Assembly: GCF_040581485.1 (NCBI RefSeq)
Contig: NC_090133.1
Span: 12,896,001-12,960,000, forward strand
From: Linepithema humile
Taxonomy: Eukaryota > Arthropoda > Insecta > Hymenoptera > Formicidae
Reading direction: 5' to 3'
Length of the DNA stretch: 64,000 nt
Positions 1-11,742 of the stretch are shown here, piece after piece. How positions within the stretch are numbered: the first letter of the stretch is position 1; every line of letters begins with the position of its first letter. Position numbers and translations under genes: made by a program. The notes beneath the pieces are model-generated. The model did not search any database. It was given only the letters and a program-made list of their open reading frames with translations, and was not told the DNA's origin.

Positions 1-900
1 ATCGAACCCACAACCCATCACGGCTTCGCCGACCGGGCATGCCCAGTTACCCCCGAGTTCCCCCGGGGAGTCGGCATATGGCTCTGGCACCGGGAAAAAA
101 CATCCGGTGCACGGGCCTCCAGCCCCCTACACACCCCTGGTTTAACCCAGGGGTTTTCAGGGGTCCCACATCTCCGACCTGTGGGCACCGTGATGGGCGC
201 CGCCACGCGGGGGGCCCCACGGACGGATGGGGCGGAGGGTCGTTGCGACACAACCAACCGCCTTGCCCGCCGTGGCAACCAGCAAGCCCACTCCTCGTCC
301 GCCCACTCTGGGACCGGTAATGAGTTACCGGGACGCACTCCGAGAGTGTGCGGACCTCGCTACTCGACCCCGACCTCAGAATACTTCTGAGCGGCTCGAG
401 CAGCCATCAGGCCAGGCCGGAAACCGCGAGCTATGCTCCCAGAATCCGCCCCAGCCCCCCCCACCGTCCGACCCTGCCTCAGATTACCTCCGAGCGGCTC
501 GGAACGGCCCGGCCCGACGAGCCCGGTGAATTCCGGGACATCGACGGCCCGTCGCTCCCCTTCACGCTCGCGTACACAGGGACCACGTCCCCGTACCGTT
601 TGAGCGGAGAGGGAGAGCCACCCCTGTTGTGGGACACCGCTTCCTCCCATGCCAGGCCGCATCCTGTCCACCCCCTTGATCGGAGGAGGAAGGATCGGCC
701 CCAGACACAAGAGGACCGGCACCCACATCCCTTCCCTTTAGACAGGGCCACCGAAGTGACCCCACCAGAGACCCGTCCCGCCGGAGCAGCAGCCCCGGCC
801 AGGACAGGCCTCAACAGTGGGGGGAGCCCCCCCCTGACCAGCCGCCCCACTGGGCTACGAGCCTGGCCGCCCGTGCACGGAGGGGAGATTGAAATCTCCC
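1..900. other. GC-rich block, possibly LINE-derived
   Basis: This block is far richer in G and C than the rest of the window and has a sharp change of composition near 1400. Many overlapping open frames occur on both strands, as expected of GC-rich DNA, and none has a motif I recognise. Together with the minus-strand lysine/arginine-rich frame at 855-1130 it could be the 5' half of a non-LTR retrotransposon read on the minus strand. That is a weak inference. Confidence 0.3.
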
Positions 901-1130
901 CCTAACGGTGCCGTGCCACCGGCTGTCTCTCCCCCTCCTTCCCCCTCCATTTTCCCTGGCGATCTCTGCGTTTTCCTACTCTTCCTAAATCCCTCATCCT
1001 CCTCCTCCTTCCTTCTCTCCCCTGATTTTTCCCTCTTCCTCTTAAACATTTCCTCAACATTCCCCAGGCTCATGCATCTTTCCCTTGCCTTCCTCTTTTC
1101 TATCCCGCCAGATCGCGCCTTACCATCCAT
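855..1130 (-). pseudogene. Possible LINE ORF1 N-terminal fragment
   Basis: A 91-codon minus-strand frame that is very rich in Lys, Arg and Glu, with stretches such as FKRKREKSGERRKEEEDEGF followed by a Ser/Thr-rich basic segment and then glycines. Charged N-termini like this are common in ORF1 (gag-like) proteins of insect non-LTR retrotransposons. No zinc knuckle is visible and the frame soon ends, so it would be a broken copy. The opposite strand is a pyrimidine-rich tract (about 900-1400), so the composition alone could create this frame. Confidence 0.25.
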
Positions 1131-1400
1131 CCCTGCCCACTCGCACCACCTCTTCCTCTCTTTACACGCCGTAGTCTATGCCAGCCCACCTGCCCACCTG
1201 TCACTCTATACTCTGGGCCCTTTTTCCCTTCTATCCTGCCCTTCCCTATGCCCACCTCATTCACACGCTCTCACTCACACCTCCACTCTCTCCTCCACAC
1301 ACTCCTACCTTTCCTCTCCTTCCACACACTCTCTCCTTTCCGTCACTCACTCACGCTCAATCACCACGTGCCTCTCGCTACTGCGCCGGAAACGGAAGTC
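900..1400. repeat. Pyrimidine-rich low-complexity tract
   Basis: The plus strand is almost entirely C and T with many TCC, CTC and CACTC runs. It yields long but meaningless Ser/Pro/Leu frames. It ends abruptly at about 1400, where AT-rich DNA begins. I see no gene in it beyond the minus-strand frame listed separately. Confidence 0.6.
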
Positions 1401-2091
1401 CTTTCAACATTTACTATTTCTTGATAGAATTATATATTATAATTATATGTAGTAATAATATTATTGTATAATAATATGTATATGTAATAATAATAATGTT
1501 GAATGCATTTTATTTTATTAATGTAATTAAAAAAATGATTTTGAAAGACTTTTAAACTAAACTTTTAAGTTTTAAAAAAATTGTTTAATAAGTTGTAAAA
1601 TTGCAAAAATATGTGTACCACTTGATTATAAAATTCCTTATTTTTTAATTTTTCTTCGAAGTTTTTCAGTTGTTCTGCATCTTCAATTGGAAGTAAAGAA
1701 GCAATATTATCATCATCTTCACTCTTGTTATTAACTGTAGCATTATCTATATATCCTGATTTATCCAGACTATTGATAGATTTTAGTAGATCATTAATTT
1801 TTGTAAGAACAACATTTTCCTTCTTTATAGATAATTTTTGTAATTCTATAAATATTTGCAACATTAAAAACAATTAAATATTAAAAAACAATCTTTTAAA
1901 CTTCCATTTTATGGCTTACCAATTAAATAATCTATTTTTTCATTAGTTGTTAAAAATGTATGATCTATATTTCTTGAAGTTTCTCTTATGCAACATGTTT
2001 TCTGAGAAGTATTCTTCTCTTGTACAATTGAGGTGTCAACATTATATTTTGTCAACATTGCGTTATCTATGAAAATAAAAAAAATTAATTA

Positions 2092-2180
2092 TTGGGTTGG
2101 CAAGAAAGTCGTTTTTTCCTTTATTTAAATGAAAGGCGACAACAAAAACTTATTACGACATGACTTTCTTGCCAACTCAA
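2092..2180. mobile_element. 89-bp mariner MITE
   Basis: Terminal inverted repeats TTGGGTTGGCAAGAAAGTCG and its near complement flank a tiny core, with TA on each side as target duplication. The ends match the well-known mariner terminus TTGGGTTGGCAA. It lies in intron 3 of the CMC2 DUF4806 gene and has no coding capacity. Confidence 0.8.
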
Positions 2181-2206
2181 TATTTACATTAATATTTTAA
2201 CAATTA

Positions 2207-3136
2207 CCCAGATAACAAAATGTCTGCACAATGCTTTCACAGTGCGCGCGTGCGGATTGTTCGCCCTTCGACTAATGTGCTTTAAAAAGCTTTTAAATTT
2301 TACGCTCAATAGAGAACCAAAGATTATTACTTAATATTTTAATAATCTTATTAAGTTTGTTCTTTTTAGCTAAAATGGCTACACTAGTTCAAAGTTTATC
2401 TTTTTCTCTCCACATTGGAAATGAAAGGAGAAAGATAAACTCTGAACTGATGCAGCTAGTTTAGCTAAAAAGAACAGACTTATTATTAAGTGTACAAATA
2501 AGTTCTTGGTTTTTTTTAGATTATATTTATTAATATAAAAGAAATGGTACACTCAATTTTAATCGAAATAATATCCTTTTGAATTGATTACTTTTTGCCA
2601 TCTCTCAGGTAAGGTGCCAATCTCTCGACGAAAAAATGCTTCGCCTTTTAAAGTAATCATTGATCCAATTTTTGACTTCTATTTCATTCCAAAAGCGGAT
2701 ATCCAAAAAGTCGTGCTCCATGGATTAAAAGAAGTAAAAATCCGAAGATGCGATGTCCGGAGAACAGATTAAATACAAAATAGATAAAGGAAAAAAAAAC
2801 GCCGAAGTCTTCCCCATGATAATGAGAAGCTGCTGTTAAATAAGCATTTCTTGATGTTGAATGAAAAATCTTATTGCAGCCTATTCTTCGGACATCGCAT
2901 CATTGGATTTTCACTTCTTCTGGTTTATGCATGATCTTTTGGATACGTGCTTCTGAAATAAAGCAGAAATCAAAAATTGAATCATTTTAAAAGTAATTGA
3001 TTTGAAATCATTTCGATTAAAATTAGGTATACTATTTCTTTTATATTAATAAATTTATAAAAAAAGCTGCGAGATCTTGTTTATACACGTAATATTCACG
3101 CGTGAGAGGAATATAAACTCGCACAAATTATCTGGG
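2207..3136. mobile_element. 930-bp foldback MITE with mariner remnant
   Basis: The ends are CCCAGATAA and its complement. Inside are two nested inverted repeats: one around 2345-2490 built on a GTTCTTTTTAGCTAAA arm, and a longer one around 2530-3060. On the minus strand at about 2575-2615 a peptide like RWQKVINSKG can be read, the usual C-terminal motif of mariner transposases. It is a non-coding composite in the intron of the CMC2 DUF4806 gene. The 2-bp flanks (TA, CA) do not match, so the ends are approximate. Confidence 0.5.
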
Positions 3137-4149
3137 CATTTATTTTCGTGAGAATATTTTCCTTCCTCATACATAATTTTTGTAGAAATATTTAAAAATT
3201 AAAAATTTTTAATTTCCATTATTTGTAAATCACTTTTATGCATGACTTACCAATTACGTCAACAATTTTTTCATTACTTGTGTGATCTACATCTATATCT
3301 GTAGAAGTATCTTTAATGGTGAATGTTTTCATAAAAGTATTTTTCTTTTGTACAATTGATGTATCATCATCATGTACAATTGATGTATCACCATCATGTT
3401 TTTCAATTGATTTATCTATAATAGAAACAAGAAAAGAAATTATGTTATATTCAAGCAAATAATATGTATATCACAAATTAATGGAGCGTTTAAGAAGTAC
3501 ATTGACTGAAGTATATTACTTGCTATGCAATTTGTAAATATATATATAATTACCATTTTCCATACTAATAAGTGGTAATTTGGATGTTGAAGGAAATTCT
3601 GGATATTGGATGTTGGAATTCATTGTTTTTTTCATACTACTTTTAATTCTGTTTGATCTTTTTCTTGGAGGATATTCTTCATTGTTAGAATCCTCACTTG
3701 ATAACATACGACGTGCACGACGTTTTCTAGTCTTTTTTGCATTTTCTGAATCACTAATATCAGTCAGCTGTTCTGCTAAGGACACTTTTTTCATAGCATT
3801 ATCATAATCAGCTGTAATAAAACAAGTATTTTTATCACTTATATAACATATATTATTAATTGAACATATAAAACCTATATTATTATTTTACATGCAGTTC
3901 CAAAAATTCTTATGACACTTAAAAATTCCCAATTTTCATCAGGTTCTTCTCTCCTAGAGATAGCTTTCAAAGTTTTTCTTTCATCAAATGGAGGCCATTT
4001 AGCTTTTTTCTTGTCTGTGCTTAACCAAATAGTTGGAATAGCAAATATTCCATCATTAAATTCAACGATTGAATACATGTTCTAATTTTATTTTCAACTA
4101 TTGTGAAAAGAGAATCTGAAAAAAATGACAGAAATAAAGAGTTCATTAA

Positions 4150-4168
4150 AAATATACATATATTACTA

Positions 4169-4201
<33 letters not shown>

Positions 4202-4205
4202 GTAA

Positions 4206-4252
<47 letters not shown>
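4150..4252. repeat. TA dinucleotide microsatellite
   Basis: Two long TA runs separated by a short TAATATATGTG segment. It lies between the divergent genes of CMC2 and has no coding content. Confidence 0.9.
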
Positions 4253-4255
<3 letters not shown>

Positions 4256-4498
4256 GGTTTCTTGGGAACTGAAGCACTAGAAAAATGAAAAATTATGCAT
4301 TATTAAAAAAGATATTTATGCTTATTATAACCCCAATAGCGTGTTATTACAATTTAATCGAGAGTCAGTTAGTAATAATACAAGAGGCAACAAGTTTGGT
4401 AAAACACGGCAAAGATAAATATATGACCTAAAATAAACCGATATTTTAGGAAACTGAAATCATGAAATTTCTGAATGTATGTACACATATACATTATA

Positions 4499-4870
4499 TA
4501 ATTTATATCTGTACCTTTTTGGAACTCAGCACTAGATTAAGTATATAATTCATTAGTATCAAAGTTATTAAATCTTGACACTATCACATGAAAAACAATC
4601 TGCGCACGTTACATTATGCACACTATGCATTCCGATCCGATATAAGGTTATCGCACACAAAATAACACAATTGCATATATATAACATAAGACTATCTCGA
4701 CCAATGAGCATCTAATGTAAAGGCGCTATAAAGACGCACTTACTTAAACATAACGTGCGCGTGTCTTTCACGTAATATCAGTGTCAGGATTTAATAAATA
4801 ACTTGGCACCAATAAATTATATACTTAATCTAGTGCTGAATTTCAAAAAGGTACGAATATAAATTGTATA
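4499..4870. repeat. Foldback repeat in CMC2 divergent promoter
   Basis: A left arm containing CAGCACTAGATTAAGTATAT is repeated inverted at about 4808-4860, after an unrelated ~240-bp centre. It ends about 40 bp before the transposase start codon, so it occupies the shared upstream region of the two CMC2 genes. It may be a MITE or part of the element's own regulatory DNA. Confidence 0.6.
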
Positions 4871-4906
4871 TATATATATATATATACACACTAGACATTC
4901 ATCAAC

Positions 4907-7561
4907 ATGTCATCTAGTGAAGAAACAGATGGCGAAATTGTGTGGACAGATTACACAGATAGACACAAACGTCGTTTAGCACATAAAAAAAGTTTAAATG
5001 AATTTACAAAAATATATAAAAAGGTTAAACGAAATAGAGTTTATAATATAGCAAATAATAATGACGGTCAAATAGACTTTTCTTGCAATTCACGTACATT
5101 TAAAAAGAAGAATACTTCACAACATAGCAGCAATGATGTACAAATGCTCGCAGAGAAATGCAAATTAATGAACGAGGAAATTTTAAACAAATATAATATA
5201 AACAATGAATCAAAAATACAATCAGAAAATGAAGAAAATGTAAGTATAAATTATAAATAGGAAAGAAAATGAAAATTTTATGTTGTTATAAAATCGCAAT
5301 AATTTCAATAAAATATTACACAAACTTAAGTTTTATTTTTATAATTAATTATTTAAAAAAGAATTACGTGATTATTTTATTTTTAATTTGTACCTGATTT
5401 CTTCTATGTAGGATGTCGAAAATGCTGTTAAAAATACTCAGGATATTGAAAATACCGAGATTAATAATCGAAGAGATAGTGAAGTTGTAAGCAATACCTC
5501 ATATGAACTTGAAGAAAATGACTTTGATATTGAAAATACCGAGATTAATAATCGAAGAGATAGTGAAATTGCAAGCAATACCTCATATGAACTTGAAGAA
5601 AATGACTTTGATATTGAAAATACCGAGATTAATAATCAAAGAGATAGTGAAGCTGCAAGCAATACCTCATATGAACTTGAAGAAAATGACTTTGATATTG
5701 AAAATACCGAGATTAATAATCAAAGAGATAGTGAAGCTGCAAGCAATACCTCATATGAACTTGAAGAAAATGACTTTAAGTCCGAAATTACACAATGGGC
5801 TGCAGATTATAAAATACATATAAATGCATTAACAAGTTTATTGCAAATTTTAAAGAAAAGAAGCAATGTAAAACTTCCTAAAGATGGACGTACACTTATG
5901 TGTACTCCAAGAGCAACAAATATTACTTCTATGGATAAAGGTTTCTACTCTCATTTTGGAGTTGAACCAGCCATTTGTAAAATAATAGAGGACAGGATAA
6001 ATTCAAAAATTGATAATTTAATAATAAATTTAATAATATCTACAGATGGTGCGCCAATTGGAATTTCTAGTGGAAAAGTAATGTGGCCTATTTTGTGTTC
6101 CGATGAGCTTTTACCAAAAGTACGAGTTATTGGTATATATTACGGTGAAAACAAACCAGCAGATTCAAATAAATTTCTTGAAGCTTTTGTAAATGAGCTG
6201 ATACCATTAATAAATGTTGGATATGTATATAATGGAATATGTTATAAAATCAGACTGCTCTGGTATGTGATACCCCAGCGAAGGCATTTATCTTAAAAGT
6301 AAAGAATCATACTGGTTATGATAGTTGCACAAAATGTTTAATTCATGGCGATCGAATTGAATATACTAATTGCTTTCCAATGGAAAAGAATCAATTATTA
6401 TTAAGAGACGACGAAGTATTTCGAAATTTTGGTTACTCTGAAAATTATCAAATAGGCGAAACCATTTTAAAAAATATTCCTTATTTTGGTGCAGTAAGTA
6501 ATGTGACTCTTGACTATATGCATTTAGTGTGTTTGGGAGTCATGAGGAAATTGATATTTTTATGGTTAAGAGGACCATTAAATACACGTTTATCTAGCTT
6601 GACTGTACAACAAATTTCAGACAAATTACTTACTTTAAAGGAATATACGCCGTCTGACTTTCCTAGAAAACCAAGATCGCTTGAATTTATTAAATTATGG
6701 AAGGCCACAGAATTTAGACAATTTTTGTTATATTCAAGTCCAATAATTTTAAAAAACATACTCAATAAAAATGTTTATGAAAATTTTTTGACATTACATA
6801 TTGCGATTCGTATTTTGGCCAGCACTGAACATAGTAAAAATCCTCAATTACTTGAGTATGCAGAGAAGCTTTTAAACACTTTTGTTCAGTCTTTTACAAC
6901 AATTTACGGAGTTAAATATGTTTCTCATAACGTGCACAATTTGCTACATTTAACATCGGATGTAAAACGATTTGGTGCTCTAGATGGTTTTAGCGCATTC
7001 CAATTTGAAAGTTACATTTTTCAGCTAAAAAAACTGGTTCGAAAAGGAGATAAACCACTTCAACAAATTACTAAAAGGCTTTATGAATTAAATGTTATCA
7101 GTCAAGTCGAAATACGCAATAAAAAATTTTTTCTCAAGAAAAATCATAAAGATGGTCCATTGGATTGTGAACATGAATATAAAGAACAATATAAAATATT
7201 GAATTTAGGTTCATTTCATTTAAAATGTGACGACAAAAAAAATAACTGTGTTTTATTGAAAGACAATACTGTCGTTTGCGTCTACAATATTGCCAAGAGT
7301 AAAAATAATAATATATACATTATAGGAAAAAAACTGATACCCGATACAAGTTTATTCACTATACCATGCGAATCACAATTTCTTGGAATAGCCATAGTCA
7401 AACAAAACAAATGTATAGAATCATGGTTATATCAAAACATATGCGCTAAAGTTTATAAAATTCCATACAAAGACAAATTTGTTATTTTGCCAATATTACA
7501 TACAATTGTATCACATCCAATATTACATACAATTGTATTACATCCAAAAAATCATGTGTAA
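4907..7561 (+). pseudogene. CMC2 tnp2-like transposase, one frameshift
   Basis: Exon 1 is 4907-5239 and exon 2 starts at 5412 (GTAAGT donor, TTCTATGTAG acceptor), in frame. The protein begins MSSSEETDGEIVWTDYTDRH and is charged at first. After four 28-residue repeats come motifs shared with the other two transposases here: STDGAPIGISSGKVMWPIL, CDTPAK, a CTKC zinc-type pair after HTGY, and LDYMHLVCLG. In the CMC family these surround the catalytic acids (family knowledge). The reading frame shifts near 6250-6266: the first frame stops at 6296, and the other frame continues through CDTPAK to 7561. Otherwise the gene looks full length. The enzyme would cut and paste the element in the nucleus. 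Confidence 0.7.
5442..5777 (+). repeat. 84-bp tandem repeat inside transposase exon 2
   Basis: Four units of exactly 84 bp, each encoding 28 residues such as DIENTEINNRRDSE then SNTSYELEENDF. The period is a multiple of three, so the frame is kept. The repeat expands an acidic linker upstream of the transposase core. Units differ by a few substitutions. Confidence 0.9.
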
Positions 7562-7589
7562 ATATATATGATATATATAATATATATGT

Positions 7590-7816
7590 ATCAATATATT
7601 TGATATTTTAATAACGTCTCAATAACATCGCTCTAATTATATGTATTATTTATTATCTTGCAACAATATATTACAATATTACTGTAATATTTCAATGTTA
7701 TTTATCAACATGTAATATATCAGTAATATTTCTGTAATATAGTACGATAATGCGTAATATTTCTGGTATATTGCAATATTACTGAAATATTTACGTAATA
7801 TTTCGTGCTATGTGGG
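7590..7816. repeat. CMC2 right subterminal repeat region and TIR
   Basis: Dense copies of AATATTACTGTAATATT-like sequence in both orientations end at the terminus TTCGTGCTATGTGGG. The same arrangement, a CCC-type tip backed by a field of one short palindromic motif, is present at the ends of CMC1, CMC3 and CMC4 with a different motif each time. Confidence 0.65.
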
Positions 7817-7820
7817 CACC

Positions 7821-8518
7821 TTAATAAATCAAATTTTTAGCTTTATCAATTAATTTTCCTTTAGATATAATAGTTTTTCCAGTTGGAAAATCTTGTTTTC
7901 GTATTGCAAGTATATAATAAATTGTTGAAGGCTCGTTAGGAAATAGATTTTTTATTTTTGCTATTATTGACTGGTAATTTTTGTGACTTAATTGCCTGAA
8001 AAACAACACAAAACTGTATAAAAAGAATAAAAATATATGTAGTTGCAGATATATTTCATTTATTAAAAGATAATTATATATATTTGATATATTTAATATA
8101 TAATATTTAATTTTGTAAAATCTATAACTTATTATGTAATGGACATGATATAAATGGTCTTACTGTCTGCAATGAAATGGGAATAAATGCCTCATTATTA
8201 TATCAATAAGCTTATTTCTAAGGCAATCATTTAAACAATTTTTATTATTATAGAAATAAATAATAGCTTTTCCCATTGGAGATAATTCAAGTAATTGAAT
8301 TAAATTGAAGTTAGGCATTTCGATATTTTTACAAAATTTTTCATAGGAATGGCATGTTTGTTTTCATCTTCGAGTACTACAACAGTATCATCACTATCTG
8401 AAGTATTAACAACGGAATCCGTACTAACAGTCGAAGATGTGAGATCTTTCTCTTGTAAATAATGCTTATTTAATGGGATTATTGAAATTAACGGAATTAG
8501 TGACCCATCATTTTCCAC
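7821..8518 (-). pseudogene. Exons of an unrecognised multi-exon gene
   Basis: Minus-strand coding pieces lie just outside CMC2. The piece at 8518-8300 begins MENDGSLIPLISIIPLNKHY. A second frame around 8330-8150 reads LLELSPMGKAIIYFYNNKNC then RNKLIDIIMRHLF. The piece at 8009-7821 reads IKNLFPNEPSTIYYILAIRK then GKLIDKAKNLIY. The last two resemble consecutive parts of a protein seen widely in insect and aphid genomes, whose function I do not know. The reading frame breaks at about 8320. The coding sequence stops at the CMC2 terminus (7816), so CMC2 may have inserted into this gene. Confidence 0.4.
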
Positions 8519-9068
8519 TTGAAGGATACATAAATCCTAACGACGATAAAATATGTAAATATTCAATAAGTGAAAAAATAAAATATGTAAGTATTAATAA
8601 GTGGTAAATAGTTTCACAAATATCTGAATAAATTAGCCTAAAAACTCACATTTTCTTTTTTTTGTAAACTAAATTCTTGATATTTTTTGATAAAGTTAAG
8701 TCTATCAATATTTGGAATAAATTCATTTATCATATCTTTATTTGTTAACAATTTTGATATGTGATGTATTTTAATGTTGTGTTCTACAATGAAAATATCA
8801 AAGTAAGAATTATATATTTATTATGTAGAATTTTTTGTATCATACTGATACTGTGTCATACTGATCACACATTCTTACTGATCATACTCATCTCACTCTT
8901 ATTATTACTTAAAAATTTGAGATTTACTAAAATATGAGAAATTTTATTTCTTTAATTTTGGAATAATCGAAATACACTTACCTTCAAAAATATCAAATTA
9001 TATGATATCAAATTATTGCAACGAATCTTTTGTAACAGATCTGCAATATTGGACAATACAGCATCTTC
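8519..9068. other. AT-rich spacer, nothing recognised
   Basis: Between the minus-strand exons and the left end of CMC1. Short minus-strand stretches around 8650-8780 could be further exon material of the gene at 7821-8518, but no motif supports this. Confidence 0.4.
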
Positions 9069-9350
9069 CCCTAACAGCACATGACATCATTCGAATATTC
9101 TGTACTCATACTGTGAATATACGTAATATATGTAAAATACTGAAAATATCCCTATAATATCTATCACAGTATATATTATTTCTCGTACATTTTCGTATAT
9201 TCTCAGGATATACTCTTTTATTATCTCCTATAGTATATTAATTTTCGTACATTTTCGTATATTCTCAGGATATACTTTTAATATCTCTTATAATATATTA
9301 TTTTTCGTATATTTTCGTATATTTTCAGAATATACTTTTGAAATACGCGC
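9069..9350. repeat. CMC1 left TIR and subterminal repeats
   Basis: The terminus is followed by about eight copies of TTTTCGTATATTCTCAGGAT-like sequence and its complement. The related field at 17040-17266 closes the other end. In plant En/Spm such subterminal arrays bind the element's own TNPA protein (established); here no binding protein is known. Confidence 0.65.
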
Positions 9351-9798
9351 GAATTGACTTATTAGCGGATATGAATAGCAATGCCATCTTGGATATGTAA
9401 TTGCCGGCACATGTCTCTTTCCTGCGATCTCTGCGGTCTCTTGCCACATGTCGACGTAAGTATGCATATAATTTTATAATCGCAAGTAATCCTTTTTTCC
9501 TCCTTTGTTAAAACACATGAGAATAAATTTATATAAAATATATTTACACACATGAAAGATATTTTTCATAATATTCTTTCTATTTCACAATAAGATAAAT
9601 CACAAGCGCAAGTTAACCTTCAAATTGGTTATCGGTTAAACTTGTGATTTATTTTATCGTGATCTAATATATTTGATGTAAAATTTATTTGTATTTGTAT
9701 TTGAAGTTTTTATTGAAGCGTTGCCAAAGAAAAGCCGTAAATTATCTTCTATAAAGTACGTCTGTTTTTTGAACGCATAGACTATTGAAGTACACACG

Positions 9799-10093
9799 CT
9801 AATGGGACACAAAATAAGGAGTAAGTATAATTAGGCAACAATTTATATTAAGTCTTTTTAATTTAATTTGATTTTTGCTTGTTTGAAACCTTTGATTAAT
9901 TATTTTTTTATAGTTGCATTACATTGATATGGATGGCATCCGATTGATCACATTGCATATATCAACGTAATGCAAATATAAAAGAATAATTTATCAAAGT
10001 ATATTTCGAACAAGCAAAAATCAAAGTAAATTAAAAAAACTTAATATAAATTGTTGTCCAATTATACTTGCTCGTTATTTTGTGTCCCACTAG
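9799..10093. mobile_element. MITE with GGGACACAAAAT ends
   Basis: Long inverted arms (over 100 bp) start at CTAATGGGACACAAAATAAG and end at the complement, CTTATTTTGTGTCCCACTAG-like. A single further copy of the end lies at 10522-10545, so a larger foldback of 9799-10545 may exist with the 10.1-10.5 kb part as its second loop. Confidence 0.6.
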
Positions 10094-11078
10094 CTGTGAC
10101 AAAATTGTCTGATATGCACTAGCGTATGTATCTCTACATGTATATTTACCTCTATATAGCTTTACCTCTATATAGCTTTTCGCAAAGGTGGTACTCTCGA
10201 TTGACCATAGGCCATTCACAGCAACCATCTAGTGGAAAAATTCCAGGCACTGATAGCTGTGATCAATTGCAATGTGGTCAATTGGGTGCCACCCTATTGA
10301 TATACATCAAAGATATGTATTTGTTCATATTCTTACTTGAAATTAATATTTTGTTATAGCGTTGCCACAAGGAAACGTTGCCAAAAGGAAACTGCTAAAA
10401 GAAAACATTGCCAAAAGGAAATATTGGCTTTCACTTTTAAAAAGGAATATATTGCTGGAATCTGCTGGAACATAGAGGTATACCTATACATATCTGTATA
10501 CATACGCATCAGTTTCATCACAGCTAGTGGGACACAAAGTAAGTACATAATGTTGCTTGTGTGTTTTGGTACAGTACTTTTTACGTACAGTACACAGATT
10601 GATTGTTTAATTGTATAAGCATTTATGTACAAATTATATGTGTGTTCATTATTGAGTAGATTTATGTTAATGTGTGTATAGGAGGAACAGATAGAGGGTA
10701 TATGTATCTGTATGTGTATTTGTGCCCATAGTTATTCCAATTAATATGTTTAATATTATTATGTTCAAAAAGTATGTGAGTGAATGAGTGTGTATGTGTG
10801 TGTGTGTGTGTTCAACTACAGACAGAAAGAATGTACAATCAGGCCAGTTGCTATCTACTCGGATATACAGATACACACATATACACACATACTATTTAGA
10901 CATACTAATAGAATAATATAAATGGAAATAAAATAATATCAGACATACCAATGAAATAGCCAAACACAAATACATACATACACTCACATCATCCTTATCT
11001 ACTCCCTCAGCATACACACACTAATAGTACATCTGCTCAATAATGGACATGTAGTTATAGGGCGTTTGGAAACTCTCT
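10094..11078. other. Non-coding CMC1 interior with microsatellites
   Basis: It contains inverted pieces around 10125-10180 and 10470-10505 and a TG/GT-rich stretch at 10780-10812. Open frames here are short and lack recognisable motifs. I see no gene. Confidence 0.5.
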
Positions 11079-11742
11079 TACACTTCTTGAAGTGATTCGG
11101 AACTCAAAAAGAAGGGAAAAAAGCTATAAACATAGGTCCCGAAATGAGTTGTTTCCAAATTATAGCCACTTTTATGTCAAAAAAATTAATTTTTATAATT
11201 ATAATAATCATAATTTATTTTATAGTCTTTTAATATAAAGAGCTTTATTTTGGACTATTTTAGCGTTAAGGCCGGAGCACAGACTTTTACATAAAGCATA
11301 ACGCATAAGCATAAGGAAATTGATTGGTCTATATATAAGCATAAGCAAATGCATAAGGAAATGGACCAATCAATTTCCTTATGCTTATGCGTTATGCTTT
11401 ATGCAAAAGTCTGTGCTCCGGCCATTACCCAGGATGCACCACGTAGAGGTACAGTCCGCTTAGCATCCCTCTTAAAAAAATTTTTTTACATTTTTTAAAA
11501 TTAATTTTTTTCCAATTTTTAATTTTTTTCAATTTTCCGGTATTTGTAAACACGATAATTAATTATTTTTAAAATTAAAGATAAACATAACTAGGTATTT
11601 AAATAGAATTAAATAAGATGTTTTAAATGACAAAAGTAACTATAACTCAGATCTATAACTCAGAAACAACTAATTTCCAGATCTATGTTTATATAGCTTT
11701 CTTTCCTTCTTTGTGAGTTCCGAATCACTTCAAGAAGTAGTG
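11079..11742. mobile_element. Nested hairpin MITEs
   Basis: An outer hairpin has arms containing ACTTCTTGAAGTGATTCGGA near 11080 and the complement near 11715-11742. Inside it, 11270-11423 is a second, nearly perfect hairpin starting GGCCGGAGCACAGACTTTT with a TTA trinucleotide close to each end. The inner one is younger because it interrupts the outer one. Confidence 0.75.

Larger units (their letters stand above)
1619..4078 (-). pseudogene. DUF4806-type gene of CMC2, 5 exons, 3' end missing
   Basis: Five exons with GT-AG borders can be placed on the minus strand: 4078-3892, 3811-3554, 3415-3251, 2066-1920 and 1845-1619. Exon 1 begins MYSIVEFNDGIFAIPTIWL, the typical N-terminal domain of these proteins (short beta-rich start, then WPP and a KISRREEPDENW region). 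Exon 2 has a basic cluster KKTRKRRARR that looks like a nuclear localisation signal. Exons 3 and 4 encode similar peptides (DTSIVQKKNT and DTSIVQEKNT), so one arose by exon duplication. Exon 5 enters DUF4806 (LLPIEDAEQLKNFEEKL). The rest of that domain is missing. Splicing is inferred by eye. The role is unknown; DNA binding at the transposon ends is my hypothesis. Two MITEs lie in intron 3. Confidence 0.6.
1619..7816. mobile_element. CMC2: CACTA-like transposon, left end missing
   Basis: It holds a DUF4806-type gene on the minus strand (1619-4078) and a tnp2-like transposase on the plus strand (4907-7561), divergently arranged. The right terminus is at 7816, read on the minus strand as CCCACATAGCACGAAATA, matching the terminal pattern of CMC1, CMC3 and CMC4. 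The last ~230 bp before it repeat a short palindromic motif around AATATT/ACTGTAATATT, as in subterminal repeats of CACTA elements. No matching left end exists in the window. The last exon or exons of the DUF4806 gene are absent and GC-rich foreign DNA lies there, so the left end was probably lost. Confidence 0.6.

Noticed and set aside
889..1471. Long plus-strand Ser/Pro/His-rich frames
   Set aside because: The strand is a pyrimidine tract; the composition alone explains the frame.
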